Source: Devosia aurantiaca (GTDB taxonomy: Bacteria; Pseudomonadota; Alphaproteobacteria; Rhizobiales; Devosiaceae). From it: 64,000 bases of DNA. Below, piece after piece: positions 18,993 to 26,161 of the stretch (within the stretch, counting starts at the first letter, position 1; the number at the start of each line of letters is the position of its first letter). The notes under the pieces are model-generated. The model saw only the letters and a list, made by a program, of their open reading frames with translations. It had not been told where the DNA came from and did not search any database. The DNA lies in the NCBI RefSeq assembly GCF_011058215.1, contig NZ_JAALFG010000005.1, positions 62,001 through 126,000 of the forward strand, in the 5' to 3' direction. The translations under genes were made by a program, and so were the position numbers.

Positions 18993-20158
18993 AGATCGGC
19001 GGGACGCGGCCGTGGCATCGGGATGTTGAGACCGCCTGCCGCCACGGGGGTCGTCACCGGCCCCTTGAGCGCGGCGCTTGCGAGCGGTGCACTGAATGTC
19101 GGCGTGTGGGCCGGACGAGGACGCGGCAGCGCGATGTTGTTGCGCACGCGACCAAGATCGACCGCGGTATATTCATGCATGGCAATCTTGTCGGTCAGGA
19201 AGCTGGGCTGACCCGCCATCCCGATCGGGAAAAGAGCCTCCTGCGACTTCACATAGGCTTCGGCTTCCTTGCCGCAAATTCGCGAACGCATGTCGACCGG
19301 GGTAACGCCGGTGGCATTTGACAGGGCGAGAACGTTTTGGCCGGTGGATTGATACTGCCCGTTGAGGGCGGCCGACAACATTTCTGCAGCACGCTCATTA
19401 CGCTCGCGGCCGGAGGAGCCGCCTAACACCACTGCCAGAAGCTTGCGGCCGCCCCGATCGACGGTGGCAACAATGTTCAAGCCCGAGGCGCAGACATAGC
19501 CCGTTTTCATGCCGGTGGTGCCGGCAAAGCCTTCGAGGAGGCCATTATTGGACTCAAGACGCGCATTGCCGAGCCGCACGACGCCGGTGCCGAACATTGG
19601 CATGAATTGGGGGAAAGTCTGCTCGATATAGAGCGAGAGCACGGCGAGGTCGCGGGCGGTGGTTACCTGCGCTGCATTGTGAAGGCCATGCGGATTGACG
19701 AAGTGAGTGCCTGATAGACCCATGCGCTGGGCCACGTCATTCATCTTGGCGACAAAGGCGGTTTCGTTGCCGGCGACCGTTTCGGCCAGAGCGACGGCAA
19801 TGTCGTTGGCCGATTTGACCACGAGGATATAGAGCGCGTCCTTGAGCGAAATGGAGCTATCAACCTTGAGCCCTGACTTGCTCGGCGCCTGGTTGAAGGC
19901 ATTTTTGGAAATTGTAACCGGCGTATCGAGTGTCACCGTTCCCTTGCTCAATTCCTCGAAAACCACATAGGCCGTCATGAGCTTGGTCAGCGAAGCGGGA
20001 TGCCAGGGCTGGCCGGCCTCTTGCGCGTAAAGCACCTGAAGGTTGCTGCGGTCGACCAACAGCATCGGGTTGGCCCAGGCCGGCACCAGGGCGGCAAGGG
20101 ACAGCGCAATAGCAAGGACTAGGCGGCGGACAAACAAGAGCGCGCTCCGGATGGTCAT
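18989..20158 (-). CDS. D-alanyl-D-alanine carboxypeptidase (DacF/PBP5-6 type)
   Basis: About 389 residues with a signal peptide (ending PAWA-NP). All active-site motifs of the S11 family are present: SLTK (serine nucleophile) in HPASLTKLMTAY, SAN in VKSANDIAVAL and KTG in GMKTGYVCASG. It trims the terminal D-Ala of peptidoglycan stem peptides in the periplasm. The C-terminal tail is Pro-Arg rich (LPRPRPAHTPTF, MPRPRPADL) and lacks an obvious amphipathic anchor. ATG 20158 fits the signal peptide better than the longer frame from 20227. Confidence 0.92.
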   Translation of the reverse strand: MTIRSALLFVRRLVLAIALSLAALVPAWANPMLLVDRSNLQVLYAQEAGQPWHPASLTKLMTAYVVFEELSKGTVTLDTPVTISKNAFNQAPSKSGLKVDSSISLKDALYILVVKSANDIAVALAETVAGNETAFVAKMNDVAQRMGLSGTHFVNPHGLHNAAQVTTARDLAVLSLYIEQTFPQFMPMFGTGVVRLGNARLESNNGLLEGFAGTTGMKTGYVCASGLNIVATVDRGGRKLLAVVLGGSSGRERNERAAEMLSAALNGQYQSTGQNVLALSNATGVTPVDMRSRICGKEAEAYVKSQEALFPIGMAGQPSFLTDKIAMHEYTAVDLGRVRNNIALPRPRPAHTPTFSAPLASAALKGPVTTPVAAGGLNIPMPRPRPADL

Positions 20159-20252
20159 TTGTGAACGCGCCCTCTTAGCAGCGACATTAGGGTAGCTCAA
20201 GGAAAGGCGGGCCTGGCTGACGGGCATTTGACAACACGCCTGTTCGCGCCAC

Positions 20253-20289
20253 TAGGCACAACAAGTAACTGCGTCTATATTTGTGCCTA
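20253..20289. promoter_or_regulatory. inverted repeat, likely HxlR operator
   Basis: TAGGCACAA at 20253-20261 and TTGTGCCTA at 20281-20289 are perfect inverted repeats, 28 bases between starts. They lie just before the HxlR gene (start 20300 or 20315) and downstream of a TTGACA at 20228-20233. HxlR proteins bind as dimers to such palindromes, and autoregulation is common. Assignment to this regulator is inference from position. Confidence 0.6.
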
Positions 20290-20299
20290 AGCATCATCC

Positions 20300-20728
20300 A
20301 TGGAGGCACCAATGTCGCTGCAAGACACGTCGCAGGTTTCGAACTGCTCCGCCATGTCGGACGTCCTCAACCGCATTGGCGACAAGTGGAGCGTGATGGT
20401 GGTAGGCATGCTCGGCCGCAACGGCACGCTGCGCTTCAACGAACTCAAGCGCATGATCAATGGCGTGTCGCAGCGCATGTTGACGCTGACGCTGCGCAAT
20501 CTCGAGCGCGATGGGCTGGTGACGCGGACGATCTATCCGGAAGTGCCACCGCGCGTCGAGTACAGCCTGACCGAGCTTGGAAAGACCCTCCAGGGTCCGA
20601 TCAGCGCGTTGTGGGATTGGTCGGCGGAAAATCACTTTGCCATCGTCGAGGCGCGGGCGATCTATGACCTACGCCAGGACGCGACGGCTGCGGCGGAGCC
20701 GCGCAAGATCGCCTATGCGCGGGGCTGA
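20300..20728 (+). CDS. HxlR-family winged-helix transcriptional regulator
   Basis: A 142-residue regulator. The HxlR core is present: a cysteine near the N-terminus (SNCSAMSDVLNRIGDKWSVM), the helix-turn-helix and wing region LRFNELKRMINGVSQRMLTL TLRNLERDGLV and the family-typical PPRVEYSLTELG. HxlR regulators often sense reactive aldehydes or quinones through that cysteine. The effector here is unknown. ATG 20300 and ATG 20312 are both possible starts. No obvious divergent target lies beside it, since dacF has its own context. Confidence 0.92.
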   Translation: MEAPMSLQDTSQVSNCSAMSDVLNRIGDKWSVMVVGMLGRNGTLRFNELKRMINGVSQRMLTLTLRNLERDGLVTRTIYPEVPPRVEYSLTELGKTLQGPISALWDWSAENHFAIVEARAIYDLRQDATAAAEPRKIAYARG

Positions 20729-20731
20729 GGA

Positions 20732-21631
20732 CTAGCTTTCGCTGCGCGCCGCCATGTGCGCGAAGCGGTTGACGTCGCCGGGCTGACTGGCCAGCACTTC
20801 GCGACGCGCTTCGGCACGGCGGCTGGCCGTCAGATTGAGGGCAGTCACGAGGGCCCGATATTCCTGACGCGCGCTCATATGCGACATGGATGGCATGCCG
20901 CCCAGGAGTTCTTCGTCCAGCGGATCGAACACCGTCATGCCGGTAGAAAATAGCGACCGGAAGATGACGCGTTCGGCAATACCGTCGGCGACCCGGCAAC
21001 CCAGGCGTGCGGCGATACGGTCCAACATGGTCTGAACTTGGCGCATGTTGCGCGAGGACAGCATGGAAATGCGATTGCGGACCAAGATCCAGTCGATGTT
21101 CTTGCCATCAACCGACAGCCGCTCGGAGCGCGCACGCTGCACCAAGCGGGCATAGTGGCTGAGCTCGCGCGGCTCGCCGGTGACCGGGTCCACCTGGGCC
21201 ATGACGCTGAGATCGATGAGACTATCATTGACCGGGGTGATCAGGGTGTCGGCAAGAGAATGCGCTAGACGGGTTAGGTTGGTATCAAACCCCGGCGTGT
21301 CGACGACGATGAAATCGGTGCTCGCTTCGACCTCGCCGATGGCCTGGCGGAAGAGGTCAAATTCGATGCGATGATTTTCCTTGAGGGAATCGCCGCGCGC
21401 CAAAGGCAGATGGAAGTGAGTGGTGTGCGGCAAGTTCAGGCCCTTGCTGCGCGCCCAGTCGCGGCGATTACGAACATAGTGCGTGAGGGTCTGCTGGCGG
21501 CTATCGACGTCGATGGACGCGACCTTGTGGCCTTGGTGCAGCAGGAAAACAGCCAGGTGAAACGCGGTGGTGGATTTACCCGACCCGCCCTTCTCGTTGC
21601 CCAACACAATGACATGCGCGCCTTGCCGCAC
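20732..21631 (-). CDS. mipZ: division-plane ATPase MipZ
   Basis: A ParA-like ATPase of about 299 residues with the MipZ-type deviant Walker A GNEKGGSGKSTTA, a switch I/II region with VDTPGFD, and the alphaproteobacterial C-terminal part (DEELLGGMPSMSHMSARQEY). MipZ forms a gradient from the ParB-bound poles and blocks FtsZ, placing division at midcell. I chose GTG 21631 with GGGGG upstream, because MipZ proteins begin a few residues before HVIVLGNEKGG; the frame to 21844 is a non-family extension. Confidence 0.9.
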   Translation of the reverse strand: MRQGAHVIVLGNEKGGSGKSTTAFHLAVFLLHQGHKVASIDVDSRQQTLTHYVRNRRDWARSKGLNLPHTTHFHLPLARGDSLKENHRIEFDLFRQAIGEVEASTDFIVVDTPGFDTNLTRLAHSLADTLITPVNDSLIDLSVMAQVDPVTGEPRELSHYARLVQRARSERLSVDGKNIDWILVRNRISMLSSRNMRQVQTMLDRIAARLGCRVADGIAERVIFRSLFSTGMTVFDPLDEELLGGMPSMSHMSARQEYRALVTALNLTASRRAEARREVLASQPGDVNRFAHMAARSES

Positions 21632-21855
21632 CGTCGACCCCCAAATCAGTTCGGCTGGAGTTTCTGTTCTCGCTTGGCGGCGCACAAGCGAAAATATTGA
21701 ATTCAGGTTAAAGCTTGCGTCATTGTTCCCATGCGTCCGTTTGATGAAACTGGCATGCGCCGAGTGCATGCAGAGGTTGACGTAAACGGCATGGCACTGA
21801 CCGCCAAATACGCTCATGGTCAGCGTTGCCGACGCCAGCCACAAGGACGACGCCG

Positions 21856-22008
21856 ATGTTTGTGCGAGCCGTATGGCGCCTCAAGCGCCTCGTCGACATC
21901 AAGCAAACGTTGCGGGAAATGGACGTTCCTACAACGCGAGATGCTGACATACTCGGGCTTTCGGGCCCCGACTTCTCGAAGATGACGCGGTCTTTGTTCG
22001 ACCGCTAA
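21856..22008 (+). CDS. small basic protein, 50 residues, unknown function
   Basis: ATG 21856, with AAGGACGA seven bases upstream, opens 50 codons (MFVRAVWRLKRLVDIKQTLR and on to MTRSLFDR). A strong terminator follows. The segment LREMDVPTTRDADILGLSGPDF loosely resembles the DUF1127 pattern (a helix, then an LxDIGLxRxDI-like end), and a true DUF1127 gene lies 200 bases downstream. That link is weak. Real coding is supported by the ribosome site and terminator only. Confidence 0.55.
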   Translation: MFVRAVWRLKRLVDIKQTLREMDVPTTRDADILGLSGPDFSKMTRSLFDR

Positions 22009-22031
22009 GACCTCAAGGCAAAAATGCATGG

Positions 22032-22069
22032 CAAGGCCGCCGGATTTTCGTCCGGCGGCCTTGGCTTTG
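22032..22069 (+). terminator. rho-independent terminator
   Basis: CAAGGCCGCCGGA-TTTTCG-TCCGGCGGCCTTG is a perfect 13-base-pair stem, followed by GCTTTGC. It ends transcription of the 50-residue gene. Confidence 0.85.
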
Positions 22070-22205
22070 CCGGGAACGTTAATGGAGGCTGAACACGCGA
22101 TCACGTTGCTATGTAAAAAGCGCATAGCTTGATTGATCAATATCGGACTGCTCGCCTTGGAAGGCTTTGGCTATATAAGTCCCTGTAGACGACAGGAGAC
22201 ATCAA

Positions 22206-22355
22206 ATGGACATCCGCAAGACTTTCCAGAAGTGGGCCGCGTACCAGCAGACGGTTCGTGAACTTGCTTCGCTCGACAATCGTCAGCTCAACGATCTGGG
22301 CATTGCTCGCACCGACATCAGCCGTGTTGCTCGCGATCATGCCAACAATCTCTAA
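22206..22355 (+). CDS. DUF1127 small protein
   Basis: A 49-residue protein (MDIRKTFQKWAAYQQTVREL, then NRQLNDLGIARTDISRVARD). The DUF1127 core, an Arg/Leu-rich helix followed by LxDLGIxRxDI, is clear. Alphaproteobacterial DUF1127 proteins are RNA-associated or regulatory micro-proteins that affect phosphate and carbon metabolism. AGGAGA precedes the start and TATATAAG at about 22172 may be a -10 region. A terminator follows. Confidence 0.85.
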   Translation: MDIRKTFQKWAAYQQTVRELASLDNRQLNDLGIARTDISRVARDHANNL

Positions 22356-22382
22356 GATCGCTGGCCTCGATACTTATAAGCG

Positions 22383-22420
22383 AACACCCGCTTCTCTCTG
22401 AGATGCGGGTGTTTTGCTTT
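22383..22420 (+). terminator. rho-independent terminator after DUF1127 gene
   Basis: AACACCCGC at 22383-22391 pairs with GCGGGTGTT at 22405-22413, followed by a T-rich stretch (TTGCTTT). The stem has nine pairs. Confidence 0.85.
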
Positions 22421-22496
22421 AGCGGGCACGTGATCGCTAAGGCTGGAACAATGACTGATTTCTCCCGTTTGGTCTGCGCACCCAAAACAGGAGAAG

Positions 22497-23060
22497 ATGA
22501 TGCAGAGCCTTTCGGGCAAAGCCATCGCCATTCTGGCGACGAATGGTTTCGAACAATCCGAACTTGAAACACCGCTGAAGACGCTGCGCGCGGCCGGTGC
22601 CGATGTGCATGTGATTTCGCTCAAGGCGGGCGAGATCAAGGGCTGGGACGAGGACGACTGGGGCAGTGCCGTGCCGGTCGACAAGACCCTCGATAGCGTT
22701 TCGGCGGATAGCTATGATGCCATCGTTCTGCCGGGCGGCCAGATCAATCCGGACCTCTTGCGCGTCGAAAGCAAGGCCATCGACTTCATCAAATCGTTCT
22801 GGCAGCAGAAAAAGGTGGTCGCGGCCATCTGCCATGCGCCGTGGTTGCTGGTGGAAGCCGGGATCGTCAAGGGCCGCAAGGTGACTTCGTTCAAATCGAT
22901 CAAGACCGACGTTATCAATGCCGGCGGACAGTGGGAAGATAGCGCGGTGGTCACCGACCAGGGGCTGATCACCAGCCGCAATCCGGGCGACCTCGAGGCT
23001 TTTTGCGAAAAGATCGCCGAAGAAATCAACGAAGGCCGTCACGAACGCCGCGCCGCGTAA
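22497..23060 (+). CDS. DJ-1/PfpI-family protein (type 1 glutamine amidotransferase-like)
   Basis: A 187-residue cytosolic protein of the PfpI/YhbO branch. The nucleophile elbow with the reactive cysteine is AAICHAPWLL (about Cys112), and the conserved early glutamate is in NGFEQSELETP. Family members act as proteases, chaperones or glyoxalase-like deglycases under stress. ATG ATG at 22497/22500 follows ACAGGAG. It is transcribed alone between a terminator and trmFO. Confidence 0.92.
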   Translation: MMQSLSGKAIAILATNGFEQSELETPLKTLRAAGADVHVISLKAGEIKGWDEDDWGSAVPVDKTLDSVSADSYDAIVLPGGQINPDLLRVESKAIDFIKSFWQQKKVVAAICHAPWLLVEAGIVKGRKVTSFKSIKTDVINAGGQWEDSAVVTDQGLITSRNPGDLEAFCEKIAEEINEGRHERRAA

Positions 23061-23102
23061 GCAAAGATTGCCGAGACATGGCGGGCTTGCTATTTCCCCG
23101 CC

Positions 23103-24484
23103 ATGTCAAACCAACCCATTCACATCATCGGCGGCGGGCTCGCCGGTTCTGAAGCTGCCTGGCAGGCCGCGGAAGCGGGCGCCAAGGTCATCGTCCACGA
23201 AATGCGCGGCGTCAAAGTCACCGATGCGCATTCGACGGACAATTTTGCCGAGCTTGTCTGCTCCAACAGTTTTCGGTCCGACGATCATGAGCAGAATGCC
23301 GTCGGGCTCCTCCATGAAGAGATGCGCCGCTGCGGCTCGCTGATCATGCGGGCGGCGGACCAGCACAAGCTGCCGGCCGGTGGTGCGCTGGCGGTGGATC
23401 GCGACGGCTTCTCGCTGGCGGTCACCGAGGCAATCCACAATCATCCCAATATCACTGTCGTGCGCGAGGAAATCGCGGGCTGGCCGGATGCGGATTGGAG
23501 CCATGTGATCATTGCCACCGGGCCGCTGACCTCCCCTGCCCTGGCGGCTGCAGTCCTGGAAAAGACCGGCGAGGATTCGCTGGCCTTTTTCGACGCGATC
23601 GCGCCGATCATCCATTATGACAGCATCGACCACGACATTGCTTGGAAGCAGTCGCGCTACGACAAGGCCGGGCCCGGCGGCACGGGGGCGGATTATCTGA
23701 ACCTGCCGATGGATCGCGACCAGTATTATGCCTTTGTCGAGGCGCTGATCTCGGCGCCGCTGCATGAGTTCAAGGATTGGGAGAAGGTGCCATATTTCGA
23801 TGGCTGCTTGCCGATCGAAGTGATGGCAGAGCGTGGGCCGGAAACGCTGCGGCACGGACCGATGAGCCGGTTGGTCTTACCAATCCGCGCAACCCGACGG
23901 TCAAACCCTATGCCATCGTGCAGCTACGGCAGGACAATGCGTTGGGCACGCTGTGGAACATGGTCGGGTTCCAGACCAAGATGCGCTACGGTATCCAGGC
24001 CGAAATCTTCCGGATGATCCCGGGGCTGCAGAACGCGCAATTTGCGCGGTTGGGCGGCTTACACCGCAATACATTCATCAACTCGCCAAAGGTTCTGTCG
24101 GCCGATCTCAAGCTCAAGGTCGATACGCGGATCCGCTTTGCGGGCCAGGTAACCGGCGTCGAAGGCTATGTGGAAAGCGCTGCCTGCGGGTTGATCACGG
24201 GGCGGCTGACGGCGGCGGAAGCGCTGGGCGGCAGCATGGATGTGCCGCCGATGACAACGGCACTGGGCGCCCTGATTGGGCATATCACCGGTGGGCATGT
24301 CGAGGCGGAGAGTTATAGCGGGGCGCGCAGCTTTCAGCCGATGAATGTCAACTTCGGGCTGTTCCCCGAGGTGACCGTGGAGAAACCGGAAGGCGTCAAG
24401 CGCTGGCGGGGGCCCGAGAAGACGATGGCAAAGCGCCGGGCGATTACCGGACGGGCGCTGGAGGATTTGAAGGCTTGGGCTTGA
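23103..24484 (+). CDS. trmFO: tRNA m5U54 methyltransferase TrmFO, frame broken once
   Basis: TrmFO uses methylene-tetrahydrofolate and FAD to make m5U54 in tRNA. The N-terminal FAD motif is [14 protein letters not shown], then the family-typical [18 protein letters not shown]. The first frame drifts after ETLRHGPM. One extra A at 23865 (ATGAAGCCG in place of ATGAGCCG) restores [20 protein letters not shown] and the rest, including [15 protein letters not shown] and [13 protein letters not shown] [12 protein letters not shown]. The repaired protein has 460 residues, the normal size. I read this as a base deletion in the sequence. Confidence 0.93.
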
Positions 24485-24592
24485 GACCTCATGGTGAGCC
24501 TGTCGAACCACGAGGTCGGGCACGCAGATCTCGCCGCGACCTCGTCCTTCGTCCTTAGACAAGCTCAGGACGCTAAGGATGAGGTCTGCTGA
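24484..24592. repeat. intergenic palindromic repeat, family 1 (second copy)
   Basis: It begins CCTCATGGTGAGCCTGTCGA, followed by ACCACGAGGTCG, and ends near AAGGATGAGGTC. It shares its arms with the copy at 2818-2892, in the opposite sense. It separates convergent trmFO and the NDUFAF6-like gene, where it may help end transcription. Confidence 0.75.
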
Positions 24593-24595
24593 AGC

Positions 24596-25441
24596 TTAGC
24601 GGTTCCTGAGCGACCACAAGGTCAAGCGGCCGATTTTTTGCCAGTCTGGTTGGTCGCGTGACGGTGCGAAGGGGTTTGTGACGGACCTTTTCCAGTTGGC
24701 GAGCTCGCTTTCGAGCAAGGCGATGATGGCGAAGGCTGGGCGCAGCTGGGACGGAAGCGCCGCGATCGCGGTACGGGCCTTGGCGAGGTGGGCGTCGGCG
24801 AGTTCGGCGATCTGGCTCAAGGCAGCGTGCAGACCTTCCGAGTCCTGACCGGTGAAAAGCTCACTTTCCTGAACACCGTTGGCTTCGAGAATGGACCAGG
24901 GAAGCATGATGCGCCCTTGCGCAGAGATATAGCCCAAGGCGCGAAGGTGGCCGATCATGGCTTGGGCGACGCCCAGGTGGCCGGCCGCGTCTCCGGGTTC
25001 GACCGCTTCGCCATTGTTGAGAATCATGGCCGAGAGCTGCAGCAGGGTCGATGCGGTTTCGCCGGCATAGCCTTCGAAGGTTTCGAGGTCCGGCATTGGA
25101 TCGTCGTAGAGGTCGAAGCGGCGTGCGGCGATGAGGCGGGCAAAAGTTCCGGTTGGAAGGTTAAAGCGCTCGATCGTTTGGAGCAGCGCATCGGCGAGCG
25201 GGTTCTGTCGGATGTTGCCATGTCCGCTGCCGGTGATGGCGTCGGCCCACCATTGCAGGCGAATTTCTCCCGGTGCCGGGCCGGAGACACGATCGCGGAT
25301 GGCGGCGATGTCGGCGTTAAAGGCATAGAGCGCGATGATGGCGGCACGGGATTCGGCCGGGAGGACCAGCGTTGGGAGGTAGCGGTCGCGGTCGGTGGCG
25401 CGGAGGGTCGTGGCGGCGTGGGTGAAGGCGTCAGTGGTCAT
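24596..25441 (-). CDS. squalene/phytoene synthase-like protein, NDUFAF6-like
   Basis: A 281-residue all-helical protein of the squalene/phytoene synthase fold (YAFNADIAAIRDRVSGPAPG, then GEIRLQWWADAI). The two Asp-rich DxxxD motifs that bind the substrate diphosphate are not intact: the second region reads GHLGVAQAMIGHLRAL with no RD pair. This matches the NDUFAF6 branch, a mitochondrial complex I assembly factor, and not an active terpenoid synthase. It lies just downstream of an NDUFAF3-like gene and secDF, and may be in one transcription unit with them. Confidence 0.82.
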   Translation of the reverse strand: MTTDAFTHAATTLRATDRDRYLPTLVLPAESRAAIIALYAFNADIAAIRDRVSGPAPGEIRLQWWADAITGSGHGNIRQNPLADALLQTIERFNLPTGTFARLIAARRFDLYDDPMPDLETFEGYAGETASTLLQLSAMILNNGEAVEPGDAAGHLGVAQAMIGHLRALGYISAQGRIMLPWSILEANGVQESELFTGQDSEGLHAALSQIAELADAHLAKARTAIAALPSQLRPAFAIIALLESELANWKRSVTNPFAPSRDQPDWQKIGRLTLWSLRNR

Positions 25442-25478
25442 GGCGCGCCACTTTTGAAGCTGGAGCTTGCGGCAAGAA

Positions 25479-25577
25479 CCCCCACCTCGCCTCCCCCTTT
25501 AGGAGGGGGAGGAATCCAATCGAGTCCAGACCGCCGATGGGGCTCCTCCCCCGACTTCCGGGGAGGTTGGGTGGGGG
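25479..25577. repeat. intergenic palindromic repeat, family 2
   Basis: The ends are CCCCCACCTCGCC and GGTTGGGTGGGGG, with internal hairpins CTCCCCCTTTAGGAGGGGGAG and CCCCGACTTCCGGGG. A related copy is at 33825-33939. It lies between the NDUFAF3-like and NDUFAF6-like genes. Confidence 0.75.
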
Positions 25578-25589
25578 CTTCCCGACAAG

Positions 25590-25985
25590 TTAGCGCGCAT
25601 TCTCGACTGCGATCAGCGCGGCGGCGACGGGGCGGTCTTCCGCTAAAAGAACATTGTACGTTCGAATGGCGCCGCCGGTTTGGGTGGCTTCGACGATGAT
25701 CTTGCGGTCGCGTAGCGCGGCACGAATAGCGGGGTCGATAGGGACGATCTCTGTGCCGAGGCCAATCAGCAGAACGTCGATCTGGTCGGCCTGATCGATG
25801 ATGGGCTGCAGGCTTTCAAGGGTCAGTTCAGCGGCGGAAGTGATGCTCCAGGCGTGCATGCCGGAGGGCAGGCAGAGGAGCGAGCCTTTGTGGGAAAGTT
25901 CGGCGAAGCGGAAGCCGCCATTGCCGTAGGCGGTAAGGCCGGTCTGGTGGGGGTAGTGGCCGGAGAGGGTTTGGGGGTCGGTCAT
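25590..25985 (-). CDS. Mth938-like (DUF498) protein, NDUFAF3-like
   Basis: A 131-residue protein of the Mth938/DUF498 fold. Characteristic segments are YGNGGFRF near the N-terminus, then VLLIGLGTEIVPIDP and VEATQTGGAIRTYNVLLAEDR. The human homologue NDUFAF3 is a complex I assembly factor. The gene order with secDF and yajC is conserved in alphaproteobacteria and was one reason to look at a membrane-assembly role for NDUFAF3. ATG 25985 follows GGAGGTGG; a frame to 26000 is possible but lacks its own site. Confidence 0.88.
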   Translation of the reverse strand: MTDPQTLSGHYPHQTGLTAYGNGGFRFAELSHKGSLLCLPSGMHAWSITSAAELTLESLQPIIDQADQIDVLLIGLGTEIVPIDPAIRAALRDRKIIVEATQTGGAIRTYNVLLAEDRPVAAALIAVENAR

Positions 25986-25997
25986 CTGTTCCACCTC

Positions 25998-26080
25998 CAC
26001 TGGGTGTCATCCCCGCGCAGGCGGGGATCCATCTTGAGATCGGAGGTTGGGCCCGGCCTTCGCCGGGGTGACATCCAGTG
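25998..26080. repeat. intergenic palindromic repeat, family 3
   Basis: The outer arms are CACTGGGTGTCA and TGACATCCAGTG, enclosing two small hairpins, CCCCGCGCAGGCGGGG and GCCCGGCCTTCGCCGGGG. This is the common GTCATCCCCGC-type element of proteobacterial intergenic regions. It lies upstream of the NDUFAF3-like gene, after secDF. Confidence 0.75.
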
Positions 26081-26093
26081 GGTGGCGAGCTCA

Positions 26094-26160
26094 GGAGAAA
26101 GGCCCCTCACCCGGCCCTTCGTGCCGACCTCTCCCCGGAGGGGCGAGGTAAGAGCCCTGC
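26094..26160. repeat. intergenic GC-rich palindromic element
   Basis: CCCCTCACCCGGCCCTTCGT and CTCCCCGGAGGGGCGAGG form GC-rich inverted structures directly before the secDF stop. It resembles the mosaic elements at 48990-49150. No function can be assigned. Confidence 0.55.
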
Positions 26161-26161
26161 C

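Noticed and set aside
20281..20667. A second frame overlapping the HxlR gene
   Set aside because: It is a shifted reading of the same gene with low-information sequence.
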